From Dromiciops gliroides (lineage: Eukaryota > Chordata > Mammalia > Microbiotheria > Microbiotheriidae): DNA of 64,000 nt. The first letter of the stretch is position 1. Each line of letters starts with the position of its first letter. Location of the stretch: the NCBI RefSeq assembly GCF_019393635.1, contig NC_057861.1, forward strand, positions 543,316,211-543,380,210. Direction: 5' to 3'. This document shows, piece by piece, positions 47,501 to 55,409 of this stretch. The notes below the pieces were generated by a model. That model did not search any database. It saw only the letters and a list, made by a program, of their open reading frames with translations, and was not told where the DNA came from. Position numbers and translations under genes: made by a program.

Positions 47501-50500
47501 CTTCTCTGAACTATCTGAGAAATATACTATGTATAATGCTTCCTCTTTAAAGAGTACCTAAATAATTTTTAAACTTTCATACCAGGATAACAAAGAATAG
47601 CAATTCAACTTTTTGTTCACAAAGGAAACCATGTAACACAATTTGATATTTTTTAAATCAACCAAGGAACTCACATTAAGAAACTAAAATGATCAGGAAA
47701 CTACCTATTACATTTCAAGTGTGAGAATCTCTATTATATCTTGAAGTCTTCCAAAAAGATTTATAATAGAAAGTGGCTTAGTTCTACACTAACACTGTAT
47801 ATTATTTACTTGTGAAAACAACAAAAAACATAACAAAAACATTCACTTATTCTTTTCCTTTCTGATTAATCTAGCAGCTGCTAAAATATAACATTTCCTC
47901 AATTCTCCCAACCCTTTAAGTGAAAACAGTAAACAATGGGAAGAGGGGGGGAGAACTTTTGAATCTTTTAAACTAATACAAGGGTTCCTTTAAAACTATA
48001 AAGTAGCACCATGTTTCTTAACCCCTAAAATTCTTCTATGCCTAAAGCTCCTATGCACTTTTTAGTCTAATATGAACAGTAACAAATAATGCAAACAGGC
48101 TCCTCCTATTTATGAAATATACTTACTTCAAAGGTCTTTCTGTATTTGGGAGGAAAATCTAAAATGTGTGATAATAAATCACAGGGGTCATATTTTCAAA
48201 TGAAACAGAAGTCTAGATATATATTTTATGGAGTAAAAAAAAAAATTAAGGAGAATCTCTTATTTACAGCCTAATGCTTAAACTAACATTATATGATTCA
48301 TAAGGGGTTATACCAATGTATAAGTTTAAATATCTAGAGTAAAGCAGAAGAATAACTCATTATAAAGCACCAAATATTCTGGATAGCTGAAACAATAAAA
48401 ACTTCTATTTTAATCATAGGCCATGGAAATCTTTCCAAAATGTCTAACATACTAGCAAGAATTATGTTCACAAAATACCTAATGTAGCAATCATTTCTTC
48501 ATAACTCAAGGTTTGATGCAAATACATATATATGTATATATCTTTCTACTGTGCTGCACTAAAATATCTAATTATTTAAGTATCTAAGTCTATTTTCCTC
48601 TAAATTAAAAGGCCCTAGACCACTGCAATTTTTCTTAGTTGTGTTTTTTGTCAGCTAGCAATTATCACTGCCCTCAGTGGGCATGACTAGAGCAGCTCTT
48701 TCCCCATATTAAATTGCTGCTTCTAGTCTTCTGTGAGACTGGGAAATAGATGAGTCTTATTAGAATTATCTATAAGAGTATGTGGTAGCAAAAGGAGCTC
48801 TCCTATGAGTAACAGGGACAAATTTTTATTCATGAACTTTGTAAAATATATTTTGGTTAGCCATATACTTTTTTTGGGTCTATTTTCTGATTCATGATTC
48901 TCTTTATTTGATGAAATTACTAAGAGCAGAGTTTCAAATAAGTGAATTATTAGTATATTTGTGGGGATTGAAGGGGAAAATGAGGTAAAGAGGCACTTAA
49001 AAAATACTGTGGTCCTGTAGATCACGTTGAAGTCCACCTTTCATTGCCTCAATGAAAACATTCATGACAATACTCAGGATACATCAATTTCGGGAAAAAA
49101 ATGTACAGTATTTGTCAAAAGTTCAGTGACTCCTGGGGGAAGCTAGATGGCACAGTGGATAAAGCACCAGCCCTGGATTCAGGAGGACCTGAGTTCAAAT
49201 CCAGCCTCAGACACTTGACACTAACTGTGTGACCCCCATTGCCCCACAAAAAAAAAAAAATTCAGTGACTCCTGATAACTATGTGTTGATAATTGTGATA
49301 TAAAATACTTATGTGTTTTTCAGCATTTTTAAAATACAAAGAGCCCTTCAGTTTCAATGGCTAACAGAATTCCAAATTTCCTCTCATCTCAATTTGTATG
49401 ACAGGGAGTAAGTCGTTCCAAAGAATGTCTTCACAAAATTTACCAAGCTTAAGTGAAGAGTTTAGAGACTTGGTCACTGAGCAATGTGAAAATGACTCTA
49501 ATAGAACACTATGTGCTATGAATTAAATACAAAAAGTGGTTTTAATAAAGTTAGTTATTAAATGAGGGTGTATATAAAATCTGGTTTAATCCATAAAGCA
49601 TAAACAGGATACTAGCAAATTTACATAGGGTTTGTTCACCCCCACCCACACAAACTAATCCAGTATTTCTGCACATGATATTCAAGTTTCATTCACAGAA
49701 GTTCTGAAACCGAGTTTATTAGTTTTTATCTTAACCCAAAAGGTAAGTACTAAGTCCTTGAAACCAGCAGGGACGCTGATATCATGACCTCTTCCAGCAG
49801 CATCCAGTGATTGCTACTGAATCCACCACACCTTCAAATAGCTGCCACGTCAGATGAGGCCAGGAAATGCAATCGAGCACCCATCCTTCCAACGTGATTC
49901 ATTGATTCACAATTTTCGAACTCAGATATGTAAAACCTCTCCAACTCTGAATCCCCCCCAAATAAAAATCTCCATCCGTTCACAAACATAACGGATACAC
50001 ATGAAAACTTATGGGGGGAAAAGTCCCGGAGGCTTGATTTCCGAAGTTCGACTAGTCAAACAGGCAAAGGCCTGCAAAGTGCAGAATCAGCTGTATCTGT
50101 AACTTCACTCCCACAACTCTGAACCCATCATCTGAGATTAACCGAGTGCCTGGACATCTATCTACACATTCTGCAAAAAGTTTAGCTCACTTCTAAGGTG
50201 TGCAGAAGCTACTTCGGTTGAACAAATTCGCCAGTGCTATCCTTTCCTATGAAACTTCTCTGTAATTTTCCCAGACTGGAATCCCACCCCCCTTTCCCCA
50301 CTCTCCTGACCCCCCACCTCGCGCCATCACCCGGTACTTGGATCAGGAAAGGGCTGGGAGAGCCACATGCATCAGGGTAAGGGGAGGTAGTGGGAATTCG
50401 TATTCAAAACTTTCTTTCCCTTCTAGGAGTCCAGATTACTAGACAGCCTTGGCTTCTATGCGGCAGAGGCTTTCCTGACTGTAACCCGAGCCCCTAACCC

Positions 50501-51009
50501 AGGGAATACACGAAACTTGGCCCTTCCCCACCCGGGCAGCCAAGCCCCCAAAGAGGAGCCTTCCAGGGGAGAAAAGGTGAGAACAACCCCGGGAGCTGCA
50601 AAGGATGATACAGCTCGGGCAGGACTCAGGAGAGAAGGGGGAGATAGGAATGCCGGGGCCGCGCACAAGTACGACGTGGGGCCACATCCTCCCCTCGGCC
50701 TCGGGAAGGGGCAGGGGGACGCTTTTGCGAGGAAGGGGTCGGCGGAGGTGAGACTGCCCGAGGGAGCGCCCCCACCACCCGGCCGAGGGGGACGGAGAGT
50801 AAGTGCAAGAGAGACCCGGGGACCAAAGCACGAAGGGACCGCTAACCGACCCGGCTGTGGCCCCCTAACCCCCTGGCGTGCCAGGAGGCCGCTCCCGGCC
50901 CCCCGGGCCTCCCCTCACCGGCGCAGGAGCGGGTCTTCCAGATCTTCAGCAGCAGGATGATGATGGCCGCCAGGTGGGACAGGTCCCCGGTCAGCCGGAA
51001 GATGTTCAT
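29466..51009 (-). CDS. KDELR2: KDEL endoplasmic reticulum protein retention receptor 2
   Basis: KDELR2 is a seven-helix membrane receptor of the ERD2 family that binds C-terminal KDEL/HDEL signals in the Golgi at acid pH and returns chaperones to the ER in COPI vesicles. Five coding exons (91, 101, 159, 253 and 35 bp) join in frame to 212 residues, the same length as the human protein. The start [15 protein letters not shown] and the end [10 protein letters not shown], including the dilysine-like KGKK tail used in return transport, are intact. Residues known to bind the signal or couple to protons are present: R5, R47, D50, E117, E127, Y158, Y162, R169. All junctions are GT/AG. The KDELR2 end separates it from KDELR1 and KDELR3. 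Intron 1 spans 13.96 kb. Confidence 0.98.
29855..30000 (+). mobile_element. Marsupial SINE in KDELR2 intron 4
   Basis: Head GGGAGGCAGCTAGGTGTCGCAG. Flanks AATCTATTTAACTGG and AACCTATCTAATTGG. Confidence 0.92.
30190..30370 (-). repeat. Old MIR-type SINE, antisense
   Basis: Reads 'agagggtcacaaagtcagta' and 'ggacttaaaaccaggttttc'. Confidence 0.55.
30429..30681 (-). CDS. KDELR2: KDELR2 coding exon 4
   Basis: 253 bp. Encodes residues 118-201, from [20 protein letters not shown] through the helix with [12 protein letters not shown] (Y158, R159, Y162, N165, R169) to DFFYLYVTK. Donor AAAG|GTAAGAA. Confidence 0.97.
30974..31422 (-). mobile_element. Insertion with an L1 3' end and a trinucleotide array, 14-bp target duplication
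   Basis: CTCACTACTTTTCT lies at 30960-30973 and again at 31423-31436. Between them, from the left: a T-rich run (A tail on the minus strand), the complement of an L1 3' UTR (to about 31150), a stretch with L2-like words, and a GGT/GTA array. Confidence 0.65.
31276..31422. repeat. (GGT/GTA/GAT)n trinucleotide array
   Basis: About 49 imperfect triplets, mostly GGT and GTA. It translates as a valine-rich or threonine-rich frame, which is a by-product. Confidence 0.95.
31515..32535 (+). mobile_element. LINE-1 ORF2 C-terminus and 3' UTR
   Basis: The clearest ORF2 end in the window: [53 protein letters not shown] and [12 protein letters not shown] in order, with one frame change near 31925. The 3' UTR ends 'ggaactcaaaatcttataaa'. 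Inactive. Confidence 0.92.
32755..32913 (-). CDS. KDELR2: KDELR2 coding exon 3
   Basis: 159 bp, 53 whole codons, residues 65-117. It begins [20 protein letters not shown] and ends NHDFSPLE with E117. The first residue is L where I recall V in human KDELR2, a conservative change. Donor GAG|GTTAGT. Confidence 0.97.
32914..34589. other. KDELR2 intron 2, little recognised
   Basis: A (TG)(TA)-rich patch lies at 33390-33450, and 33725-33790 has an L1-end-like 'tgtatttaagttcaaaataa'. Nothing else is clear. Confidence 0.5.
34590..34850 (+). repeat. MIR SINE, nearly full length
   Basis: Reads 'gtgctggatgtgggagtca', 'cacgggcaagtcactttaac', 'ctcatctataaaatggggat' and 'gtcagccattgttac', from head to 3' end. 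Confidence 0.85.
35139..35324 (+). mobile_element. Marsupial SINE with perfect 16-bp duplication
   Basis: AAGTTTATCAGGGTCA at 35123-35138 and 35325-35340. The tail is a long CAAA-rich stretch. Confidence 0.96.
35493..35641 (-). mobile_element. Marsupial SINE
   Basis: Minus-strand head at 35641 (worn: GGGGTTAACTAGGTGGC). Flanks CTGCCAATGTAAATTCT and CTGCCAAGGCAAATTCT. Confidence 0.92.
35743..35908 (+). mobile_element. Marsupial SINE
   Basis: Flanked by AAAAGCACCCA on both sides (35733-35743 and 35909-35919). Confidence 0.93.
36451..36599 (+). mobile_element. Marsupial SINE with perfect 15-bp duplication
   Basis: AGAAATCAAATATCC at 36435-36449 and 36600-36614. It lies about 260 bp downstream of KDELR2 exon 2. 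Confidence 0.95.
36858..36958 (-). CDS. KDELR2: KDELR2 coding exon 2
   Basis: 101 bp. Acceptor TTCTTTAG|GTATTTC, donor AAG|GTATAAT. Encodes residues 31 (completed) to 64: [20 protein letters not shown] and on to YNTSMK, with signal-binding R47 and D50. Confidence 0.97.
37190..37350 (-). repeat. MIR SINE, antisense
   Basis: Reads 'gtgccaggcactgtactgac', 'cacaacaaccctctgaggta' and 'gctcagggtcacac'. Confidence 0.85.
37770..37990 (+). repeat. Marsupial MIR-derived SINE with a distinct 3' end
   Basis: The MIR-like head is followed by 'gaagcagttgtccagctgct', 'cctgggagttccctatgaaa' and 'gccaggtcc', a 3' end different from MIR proper. Confidence 0.65.
38110..38340 (+). repeat. Old MIR SINE
   Basis: Reads 'agcatggtgaagaggaaag', 'gtgtgcaaatcataacctct' and 'gcaaaatgaagatgtttgca'. 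Confidence 0.65.
38540..38660 (-). repeat. MIR SINE, antisense
   Basis: Reads 'tttatagagaaactaaaacc' and 'tacaaggtcccactggaagt'. Confidence 0.7.
38661..39379. other. KDELR2 intron 1, nothing recognised
   Basis: AT-rich, no gene or clear repeat. Confidence 0.5.
39380..39490 (-). repeat. L2 3' end, antisense
   Basis: Reads 'caagctaggcactggggtca' and 'ctcaaaagcttacattctat'. Confidence 0.65.
39649..39801 (+). mobile_element. Marsupial SINE
   Basis: Head GGGGCAGCTAGGTGGCACAG, 17 A at the end, flanked by A-rich TTAAATGTT and TTTTAATGTT. Confidence 0.93.
39880..40500 (-). mobile_element. LINE-1, antisense, split by a SINE
   Basis: Complement of an L1 3' part: 'ccataatttatggaacaatc', 'agggattagtgggtcaaaag' and 'ccagactgctctccagagag' occur in order on both sides of the SINE. 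Confidence 0.75.
40143..40288 (+). mobile_element. Marsupial SINE inside the antisense L1
   Basis: AAAGACATTT before and AAAGATATTT after the A tail. Confidence 0.93.
40563..40706 (+). mobile_element. Marsupial SINE
   Basis: AAAATACACTTAAG precedes the head and recurs right after the A tail. Confidence 0.94.
40720..43205. other. KDELR2 intron 1, mostly unique
   Basis: Contains a (CA)n at 41516-41539, a perfect 11-bp hairpin at 41810-41837 and an 82-codon open frame at 42102-42350 without a domain. No exon or RNA gene is recognised. Confidence 0.5.
43208..43413 (+). mobile_element. Non-coding hAT DNA transposon
   Basis: Begins CAGTGGTGTTAAACTCAAA and ends 'ctacatttttgacattcaa', worn inverted ends of the type CAGGGGTGTCAAAC. 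The interior has 'aaattaacattattgatgtt' and 'aattacattttaatctggtt', typical of this family. Confidence 0.7.
43850..44225 (+). repeat. MIR SINE interrupted by a younger SINE
   Basis: The MIR stops at 'aatttcaaatctt' and resumes at 44055 with 'aacacatactagctgtgtga', 'tttttgtgaggatcaaagga' and 'aaagcactttgtaaacct'. Confidence 0.8.
43890..44039 (-). mobile_element. Marsupial SINE inside a MIR, perfect duplication
   Basis: CTAATTTCAAATCTT at 43875-43889 and 44040-44054. The MIR B-box region was the target. Confidence 0.95.
44240..44400 (-). repeat. L2-type 3' end, antisense
   Basis: Reads 'gagctaggatctggcaatac', 'atcctgcctttccaaggtgc' and 'aaacagcatgc'. Confidence 0.5.
44461..44641. mobile_element. 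Non-coding hAT element (MITE) with inverted ends and 8-bp duplication
   Basis: 181 bp. Left end CAAAGCTTCTTAAAC; right end, complemented, CAGGGCTTCTTAAAC. Flanks CTCTAAAT (44453-44460) and CTCTTAAT (44642-44649) match at 7 of 8, the duplication size of hAT transposons. Confidence 0.82.
44645..44990 (+). mobile_element. LINE-1 ORF2 fragment split by a SINE
   Basis: Reads 'agaaatgcatattaaaacat', 'attaaattgccaaagattac' and, after the SINE, 'ggaggggctgtgagaag' and 'ggcagaaccagaagaat'. Confidence 0.75.
44733..44889 (+). mobile_element. Marsupial SINE in the L1 fragment
   Basis: Head worn to GGGATAGCCAGGTGGCACAG. Flanks AAAAAACAGAAATA and AAAAGACAGAAATA. Confidence 0.92.
45640..45800 (+). repeat. 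MIR-type SINE inside the CR1/L3
   Basis: Reads 'aatgaggacctgggttcaag' and 'gctgtgtgaccttgggcaaa', ending 'cagtgctctaggg'. Confidence 0.75.
46153..46481 (-). mobile_element. Marsupial SINE split by a second SINE
   Basis: Antisense copy present as 46153-46202 and 46392-46481. The duplicated ACTAGTGTCA joins the two halves. Confidence 0.92.
46203..46391 (+). mobile_element. Marsupial SINE nested in the antisense SINE
   Basis: Head GAGGCAGTTAGGTGACGCAG, tail rich in CAAAA. ACTAGTGTCA at 46193-46202 and 46392-46401 is its target duplication. Confidence 0.94.
46936..49134. other. KDELR2 intron 1, low in repeats
   Basis: More than 2 kb of AT-rich sequence without a recognised transposon or gene. 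Short TA-rich patches occur near 48520. Confidence 0.5.
49135..49260 (+). mobile_element. Marsupial SINE with internal deletion
   Basis: Lacks the CTGGGCAAGTCACTTAA segment. TTCAGTGACTCCTG at 49122-49135 and 49261-49274. Confidence 0.93.
49275..50600. other. KDELR2 intron 1 next to the promoter, no repeats
   Basis: Unique sequence approaching the CpG island, a likely place for intronic control elements. A UPRE-like motif is noted at 49845. Confidence 0.5.
49845..49852 (-). promoter_or_regulatory. UPRE-like motif TGACGTGG
   Basis: On the minus strand the context is CTGACGTGGCAG, an exact match to the XBP1/ATF6 element TGACGTGG. It is about 1.2 kb into KDELR2 intron 1. Function is inferred. 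Confidence 0.4.
50919..51009 (-). CDS. KDELR2: KDELR2 coding exon 1
   Basis: 91 bp from the ATG (51007-51009), in a near-ideal context GCCGCCATGA, to the donor GCCG|GTGAGG. Encodes [20 protein letters not shown] and on to TRSCA (30 residues), including R5. I17 replaces the V I recall in human. Confidence 0.97.
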
Positions 51010-51155
51010 GGCGGCAGCGGCAGGAGCGAGCAAAGCCGGGGGCGGGCTGCGAGCGAGCGCGGCGGCGGCTGGCGGGACGGGGAAGGGACGCGGCGGCGGC
51101 GGCGGTTTAGCTGCTGCCCCTAAAGAAAGCGGCGAAAATGGCGAGATGAGGGAGC

Positions 51156-51177
51156 GACGTGGCCCGGGGACGTGGCC
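51156..51177 (+). promoter_or_regulatory. Paired GACGTGGCC motifs upstream of KDELR2
   Basis: GACGTGGCC occurs at 51156-51164 and 51169-51177, two direct copies about 150 bp upstream of the start codon. The ACGTGG core resembles UPR elements bound by ATF6/XBP1. Confidence 0.4.
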
Positions 51178-51589
51178 GAACAGCCAGCGCCGCGCCCAGT
51201 GTAGTCTGGGAAAGGAGAACCGACCCTCCCCCCCCCCCCGCCCCTGCTCTGAGGGCCACGCCCCCTGCCCGCCCTAGACCACACCCCTTAAGGAGCTCTC
51301 CCACGGAGAGGGCGCTTGCGCACCGAGAGCGTCTCTGGGGATCCATGCATCCTCTTTCTACCTAGAGTTTCTACCGGATTGCCAGCGCTCTTCTTAGGAG
51401 GATTTTGAGCTCCCTGCGTTGTCATCTTCTAGGTTTTGTTGCAGAGCAGGGCAGGAAGTCATTTATGATTCGGCTCAAAAATTGGGGAAAATTCCGCAAA
51501 AAAAAAAAAAGAAAGAAAGAAAAAGAAAAAAAATTGGGAAAAATTACTCGAGGGCTTTCTCGCTTGTATTCTAGTGATGCTGTAAAAGA

Positions 51590-51725
51590 AGTCTTGAAAG
51601 ATCTTTTGATATTCTGTGCTCAGTTGTAAACTCCCCGAGGGGAAGGAACACCTCCCAACCCATCACAGCGCCTTGTACTATAGTCTGCACAGGGCAGGCA
51701 CTTAAAATATTTTTTTGGCTAACTA
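51590..51725 (+). repeat. L2-type 3' end
   Basis: Reads 'tgtaaactccccgaggggaa' and 'gcacagggcaggcacttaaa'. Confidence 0.6.
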
Positions 51726-51769
51726 GAAAAGTAAGTCTTAAAGAGCTACTTAAAAGAAACAGTAATAGC

Positions 51770-51915
51770 GTAGGTAGAAATAACAGGCGTGAAAACACAT
51801 ATCTAACTGATATATTGCTTGCCTTCTCAATGCGTGGAGAGGGGAGGGAGAGAATTTGGAATTAAAAAGTTTAAAAAATCAATGTTAAATACAGCTATTA
51901 AAAAAAATAAAATAC
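51770..51915 (+). mobile_element. LINE-1 3' UTR end
   Basis: Reads 'tgatatattgcttgccttct', GGAGAGGGGAGGGAGAG and 'aatcaatgttaaatacagct', ending A-rich. Confidence 0.75.
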
Positions 51916-52104
51916 AGGCAATATTCATTTTAAAAGGAAGCCCGGTATAGAGAGAGGACTGGCGTTGTCAAGACCTAGATTCAGAGGAGCATAGTTTCTG
52001 AAGGAGTTCCTAACCTGAGCTTCCTAAAGTCCATGGATAGAATTCAGAGGGTCTGTGAACTTGCGTGGGGGAAAAATACATCTTTATTTTTATTAACTTC
52101 AAAC

Positions 52105-52290
52105 TGAAATTTAGCAGTCAATTAATAAACATTTATTATTATTTCTTTAAAAAAATTAGTTTATTATTATTTCTACGTGTCAAGCACTGTGCTAAGAGAT
52201 GGAGATACCAAGAAAAGTAAAAGATAGTCCTTGCTCCCAAGGAGCTCACAGCTTAATGGAGGGTGACAACATACAAACAAAAAACTGTTT
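52105..52290 (-). repeat. L2 3' end, antisense
   Basis: Reads 'caagcactgtgctaagagat', 'gctcccaaggagctcacagc' and 'gtgacaacatacaaac'. Confidence 0.75.
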
Positions 52291-52325
52291 CCTTCAATTG
52301 TGAATTTTTAAAAACCCATTCTGAG

Positions 52326-52470
52326 GGTAGCTAGGTGGCGCAATGGATAAGGCACTAGCCTTGGATTCTAGGAGGACCTGAGTTCAAACCCAGCCTCAGA
52401 CACTTACTAGCTGTGTGACCCTGGGCAAGTCACTTAAACCCCATTGCCCTGCAAAAACAAAACAAAACAA
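52326..52470 (+). mobile_element. Marsupial SINE inside the hAT, perfect duplication
   Basis: AAAAACCCATTCTGAG at 52310-52325 and 52471-52486. Confidence 0.96.
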
Positions 52471-52559
52471 AAAAACCCATTCTGAGAAGAGGTCCATAGG
52501 CTTTCCCAGTCTGCCAAAGGGATACATGACACAAAAAGGTTAAAAATCCCTAATCTAGA

Positions 52560-52655
52560 CCAACCTCCCTCATTTTACAGATGAGACAACTAAGAGCTCC
52601 ACAGTGACTTAAGGAAAGTCACGCAATTAGTAGGTGTCAGGGGCAGGATTTCACC
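52560..52655 (-). repeat. MIR fragment, antisense
   Basis: Reads 'cattttacagatgagacaac' and 'gtcacgcaattagtaggtgt'. Confidence 0.7.
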
Positions 52656-52764
52656 CCAAACTCTCTTGCTCGACACATACTAGCTTTGTGCTCTTGAGTA
52701 TTTCATGTGTCCACTCAATGCCACAGGCAACTCTCTACAACTATCAATTAAAGATGATTTTTTA

Positions 52765-52915
52765 GGATCCTAGGGCTAGAGCCAGAAGGAACCTCAGAGA
52801 TCTTCTAGTGCACTGTTTTCATTTCACAGATGAAGAATCTCATCCTTAGGGAGGTTAAGTGAGTTAAGTGCCCAACACCACACAGGCACTGGGATTTGAA
52901 CTCAGGTTCTCTGGA
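52765..52915 (-). repeat. MIR-type SINE, antisense
   Basis: Reads 'gccagaaggaacctcagaga', 'atttcacagatgaagaatct' and 'ccacacaggcactgggattt'. Confidence 0.75.
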
Positions 52916-52926
52916 ACTCCACTAAT

Positions 52927-53222
52927 AGTACACAGTGGATAGAGTACTGGCCCTGGAGTGAGGAGGACCTCAGTTCAAATGTCACCTCAGACACTTACTA
53001 GCTGTGTGACCCTGGGCAAGTCACTTAACCCCAGTTGCCTTCAACATCCAGGGCTGTCTCCAGTTGTCCAAATATCTATCTTTCCCCTTGACCCAGATGG
53101 CTATGGAGGAAAAAGTGAGGTTGGTGATCTTGCCCAGCCCTCCCTCACTTAAATCCAATTCACTGCAAGTCATGACATCACCCTGATGATGTGGTCCTCT
53201 TTGAGAATGAAGAATGAACAAC
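52927..53222 (+). mobile_element. Longer composite marsupial SINE
   Basis: A SINE body (GATAGAGTACTGGCCCTGGA to CACTTAACCCCAGTTGCC) passes without a tail into a 170-bp 3' part with 'gacccagatggctatggagg', 'ccaattcactgcaagtcatg' and a non-poly-A end 'gaatgaagaatgaacaaca'. Confidence 0.75.
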
Positions 53223-53599
53223 ATCTACTGTGCAACAGCTGCATTCCTTGCTGTATCAGTGGAGGGAATGTTCCTACTGGAAGTTTCCCTATACAGATTA
53301 AAATTATGGGTTAAGACCCACCGTTATCCCCCCAAATCCATTTTAAAACCCATTATTTAAAATATAGACTGCTTTTTTTCCTTTTTCATGAAAAAGTTCC
53401 TGAGCACATGTGAAATGGACACAATTCAATAGTGCTAGCATGTGAAAGGACAGAAACCCCTTTATAATCTAAGAAATAACAGAATTTCAGTGGTGTATAT
53501 ACAGCAGAGTACATTTAACTTTAGATTAACATCAACAAAATGTTAATTTTACATGAACATTTCAATGGTCAGTTAATTTTTTAGTATTATTTAAACCGA
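53223..53599. other. Upstream intergenic DNA, nothing recognised
   Basis: AT-rich sequence with no clear gene or repeat. Confidence 0.5.
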
Positions 53600-53720
53600 G
53601 AACTCATTTACTAAATATCTATTATGTGCAGAGCATTGTAGAAAGCATTGGAGGAAACAACAGGTAAGATTATACTGTCTGCTTTCTCAGAGCTAAGTCT
53701 AATTGGAGGACCTTTACAGA
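53600..53720 (-). repeat. L2 3' end, antisense
   Basis: Reads 'attatgtgcagagcattgta' and 'ctttctcagagctaagtcta'. Confidence 0.6.
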
Positions 53721-54052
53721 ACTACTATTTTCCCCACAATGAAAGAGGTATGTATATAAAGCTTTGTTTATAAACAACTCATGTATTCTTTCTTTAAATG
53801 ATCAGGAAAATCAAAGGCCTGTATATCACAGTGTCCTTAAAGGGGACAGGGTGTTTCTATTCCTAACTCTATGTAAAAATGCATTGTCTTCATAAAGTAC
53901 TGTTAAGATGAGAAAGAAAGTGCCTACTTTGGCTTTCCCCCACGTCACCATCAAGTGTAGGTATTATCATTATCACTAATTTTGACAAAATAATTTTGTT
54001 ACCGCATCATTTTTGAAAAATAAAATCTTATCCCCAAAAAGAGAAAATGGCT
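53721..54052. other. Upstream intergenic DNA, nothing recognised
   Basis: No gene or repeat identified. Confidence 0.5.
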
Positions 54053-54745
54053 TATTTGTACAAAAATATTTATAGCAGCTCTTTTTGTGGTGGCTAAGAA
54101 TTGGAAATCAAGGGAATGCCCATCAATTGGGGAATGGCTAAACAAACTGTGGTATATGATGGTTGATGGAATACTATTATGTTATAAAAGAATGACTTCA
54201 GAAAGGCCTGGAAAGACATGTATGAAATGATGTATTGTGAAGTAAGCAGAACCAAGAGAACATTGTACACAGAGACAGCAATATGGTTTGATGAAGAACT
54301 GTCAATGACTTGACTATTCTCAACAATACAGTGATTCAAGACAATCCCAAAGGACTATTGATGAAACATACTATCCACCTTCAGAGAAAGAACTGAAACT
54401 GATGGGAATAGACTGAAGCATGCGATTTTTCACTTTCTTTCATTTTTTTTTCTTTTAACCAAGTTTGCTTGTACAAAATGACAAATATGGTAATGGTTTT
54501 GTTGTTGTTGTTGTTTGGTTTATTTTATTTTATTTCATTTCGTTTCGTTCATTTATTTATTTATTTATTTTTGTGGGGCAATGAGGGTTAAGTAACTTGC
54601 CGAGGGTCACACAGCTAGTAAGTGTCAAGTATCTGAGGTCGGATTTGAACTCAGGTCCTCCTGAATCCAGGGCAGGTGCTTTATTCACTGTGCCACCTAG
54701 CTGTCCCCAGGTAATGTTTTACATAAAAAAAAAAGAAAAAGAAAA
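54053..54745 (+). mobile_element. LINE-1 3' end split by a SINE
   Basis: Reads 'caaaaatatttatagcagct', 'atcaattggggaatggctaa' and 'tagactgaagcatgcgattt', the same subfamily as at 605. It ends A-rich near 54740. Confidence 0.88.
54550..54707 (-). mobile_element. Marsupial SINE in the L1 3' UTR
   Basis: Head GGGGACAGCTAGGTGGCACAG ends at 54707. The tail on the plus strand is a TTTA repeat. Confidence 0.92.
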
Positions 54746-54963
54746 TCTTTTTGAAACACATTGATATTCCTCTCTTTAGAATCTACCTAACTTTCTGAAT
54801 ACATTTTAAAGCTTTAAAATATATATATATATATAAACCTTGTTTTATTTTTGTGAAATGAGAAAAAGCATATCCTGAGCACCTAGGAATGCAAAGCAGA
54901 GGTTCCAGCATTTCAGAGAAAAATATATAGCATGTAATTTTTTCTTTTAAAAAATATAATTTA

Positions 54964-55133
54964 GGGGCAGCTAGGTGGCACAGTGTATAGAGCACCAGCC
55001 CTGGATTCAGGAGGACCAGAGTTCAAATCTGGCCTCAGACACTTGACACTTACTAGCTGTGTGACCCTGGGCAAGTCACTTAACCCCAATTGCCTCACCA
55101 AAAACCAGAAAAACCAAAACCAAAACCAAAAAA
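54964..55133 (+). mobile_element. Marsupial SINE
   Basis: Body complete, tail of AACC/AAAACC units. Confidence 0.94.
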
Positions 55134-55409
55134 ACCCATAATTTATTAATGTGTTTTATCTTCATATTAGTCATTCTACTCTCCTCTATGAGCCCCACCT
55201 TGTGACAGAAACAAACAAAAACATCTGATTCTGGAACTGACAATGTATACAATAGTTCACCCCAATAGTCCCCCCACATCTGTACCTTGAGAAAGGAAGT
55301 TTCATTGTCTCTTCTCTGAGACCTTAGCTGGTTTTTCTCTTACTAGAGTTAAACTTCTTTATAGTAATTCAACTTACATTGTTATAGAGTCATTGTGTAA
55401 ATGGTTCTT

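Larger units (their letters stand above)
50600..51330 (-). promoter_or_regulatory. KDELR2: KDELR2 CpG-island promoter and 5' UTR
   Basis: CpG-dense sequence covers the start codon and about 300 bp on each side. A GCC-rich triplet run (51060-51105) falls in the probable 5' UTR. A YY1-type AAAATGGCG is at about 51135 and an NRF1-like GCGCTTGCGCA at 51312-51322. No TATA box. The start site is probably between 51050 and 51200. Confidence 0.8.
52002..52552 (+). mobile_element. Non-coding hAT transposon interrupted by L2 and SINE
   Basis: The left end AGGAGTTCCTAACCTGAG and the right end 'aaaaaggttaaaaatcccta' are worn inverted ends of the CAGGGGTTCTTAACCT type. The interior has 'cagagggtctgtgaacttgc', 'aactgaaatttagca' and 'gtccataggctttcccagtc'. 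L2 sequence (52105-52290) and a SINE (52326-52470) break it. Confidence 0.7.

Noticed and set aside
51190..51215. ZNF143-type promoter motif
   Set aside because: TGTAGT and TGGGAA occur near each other but in the wrong order for the consensus.
50439..51365. Several overlapping open frames up to 147 codons near the KDELR2 start
   Set aside because: CpG-island composition leaves few stops; only the minus-strand exon 50919-51009 has homology and a splice donor.
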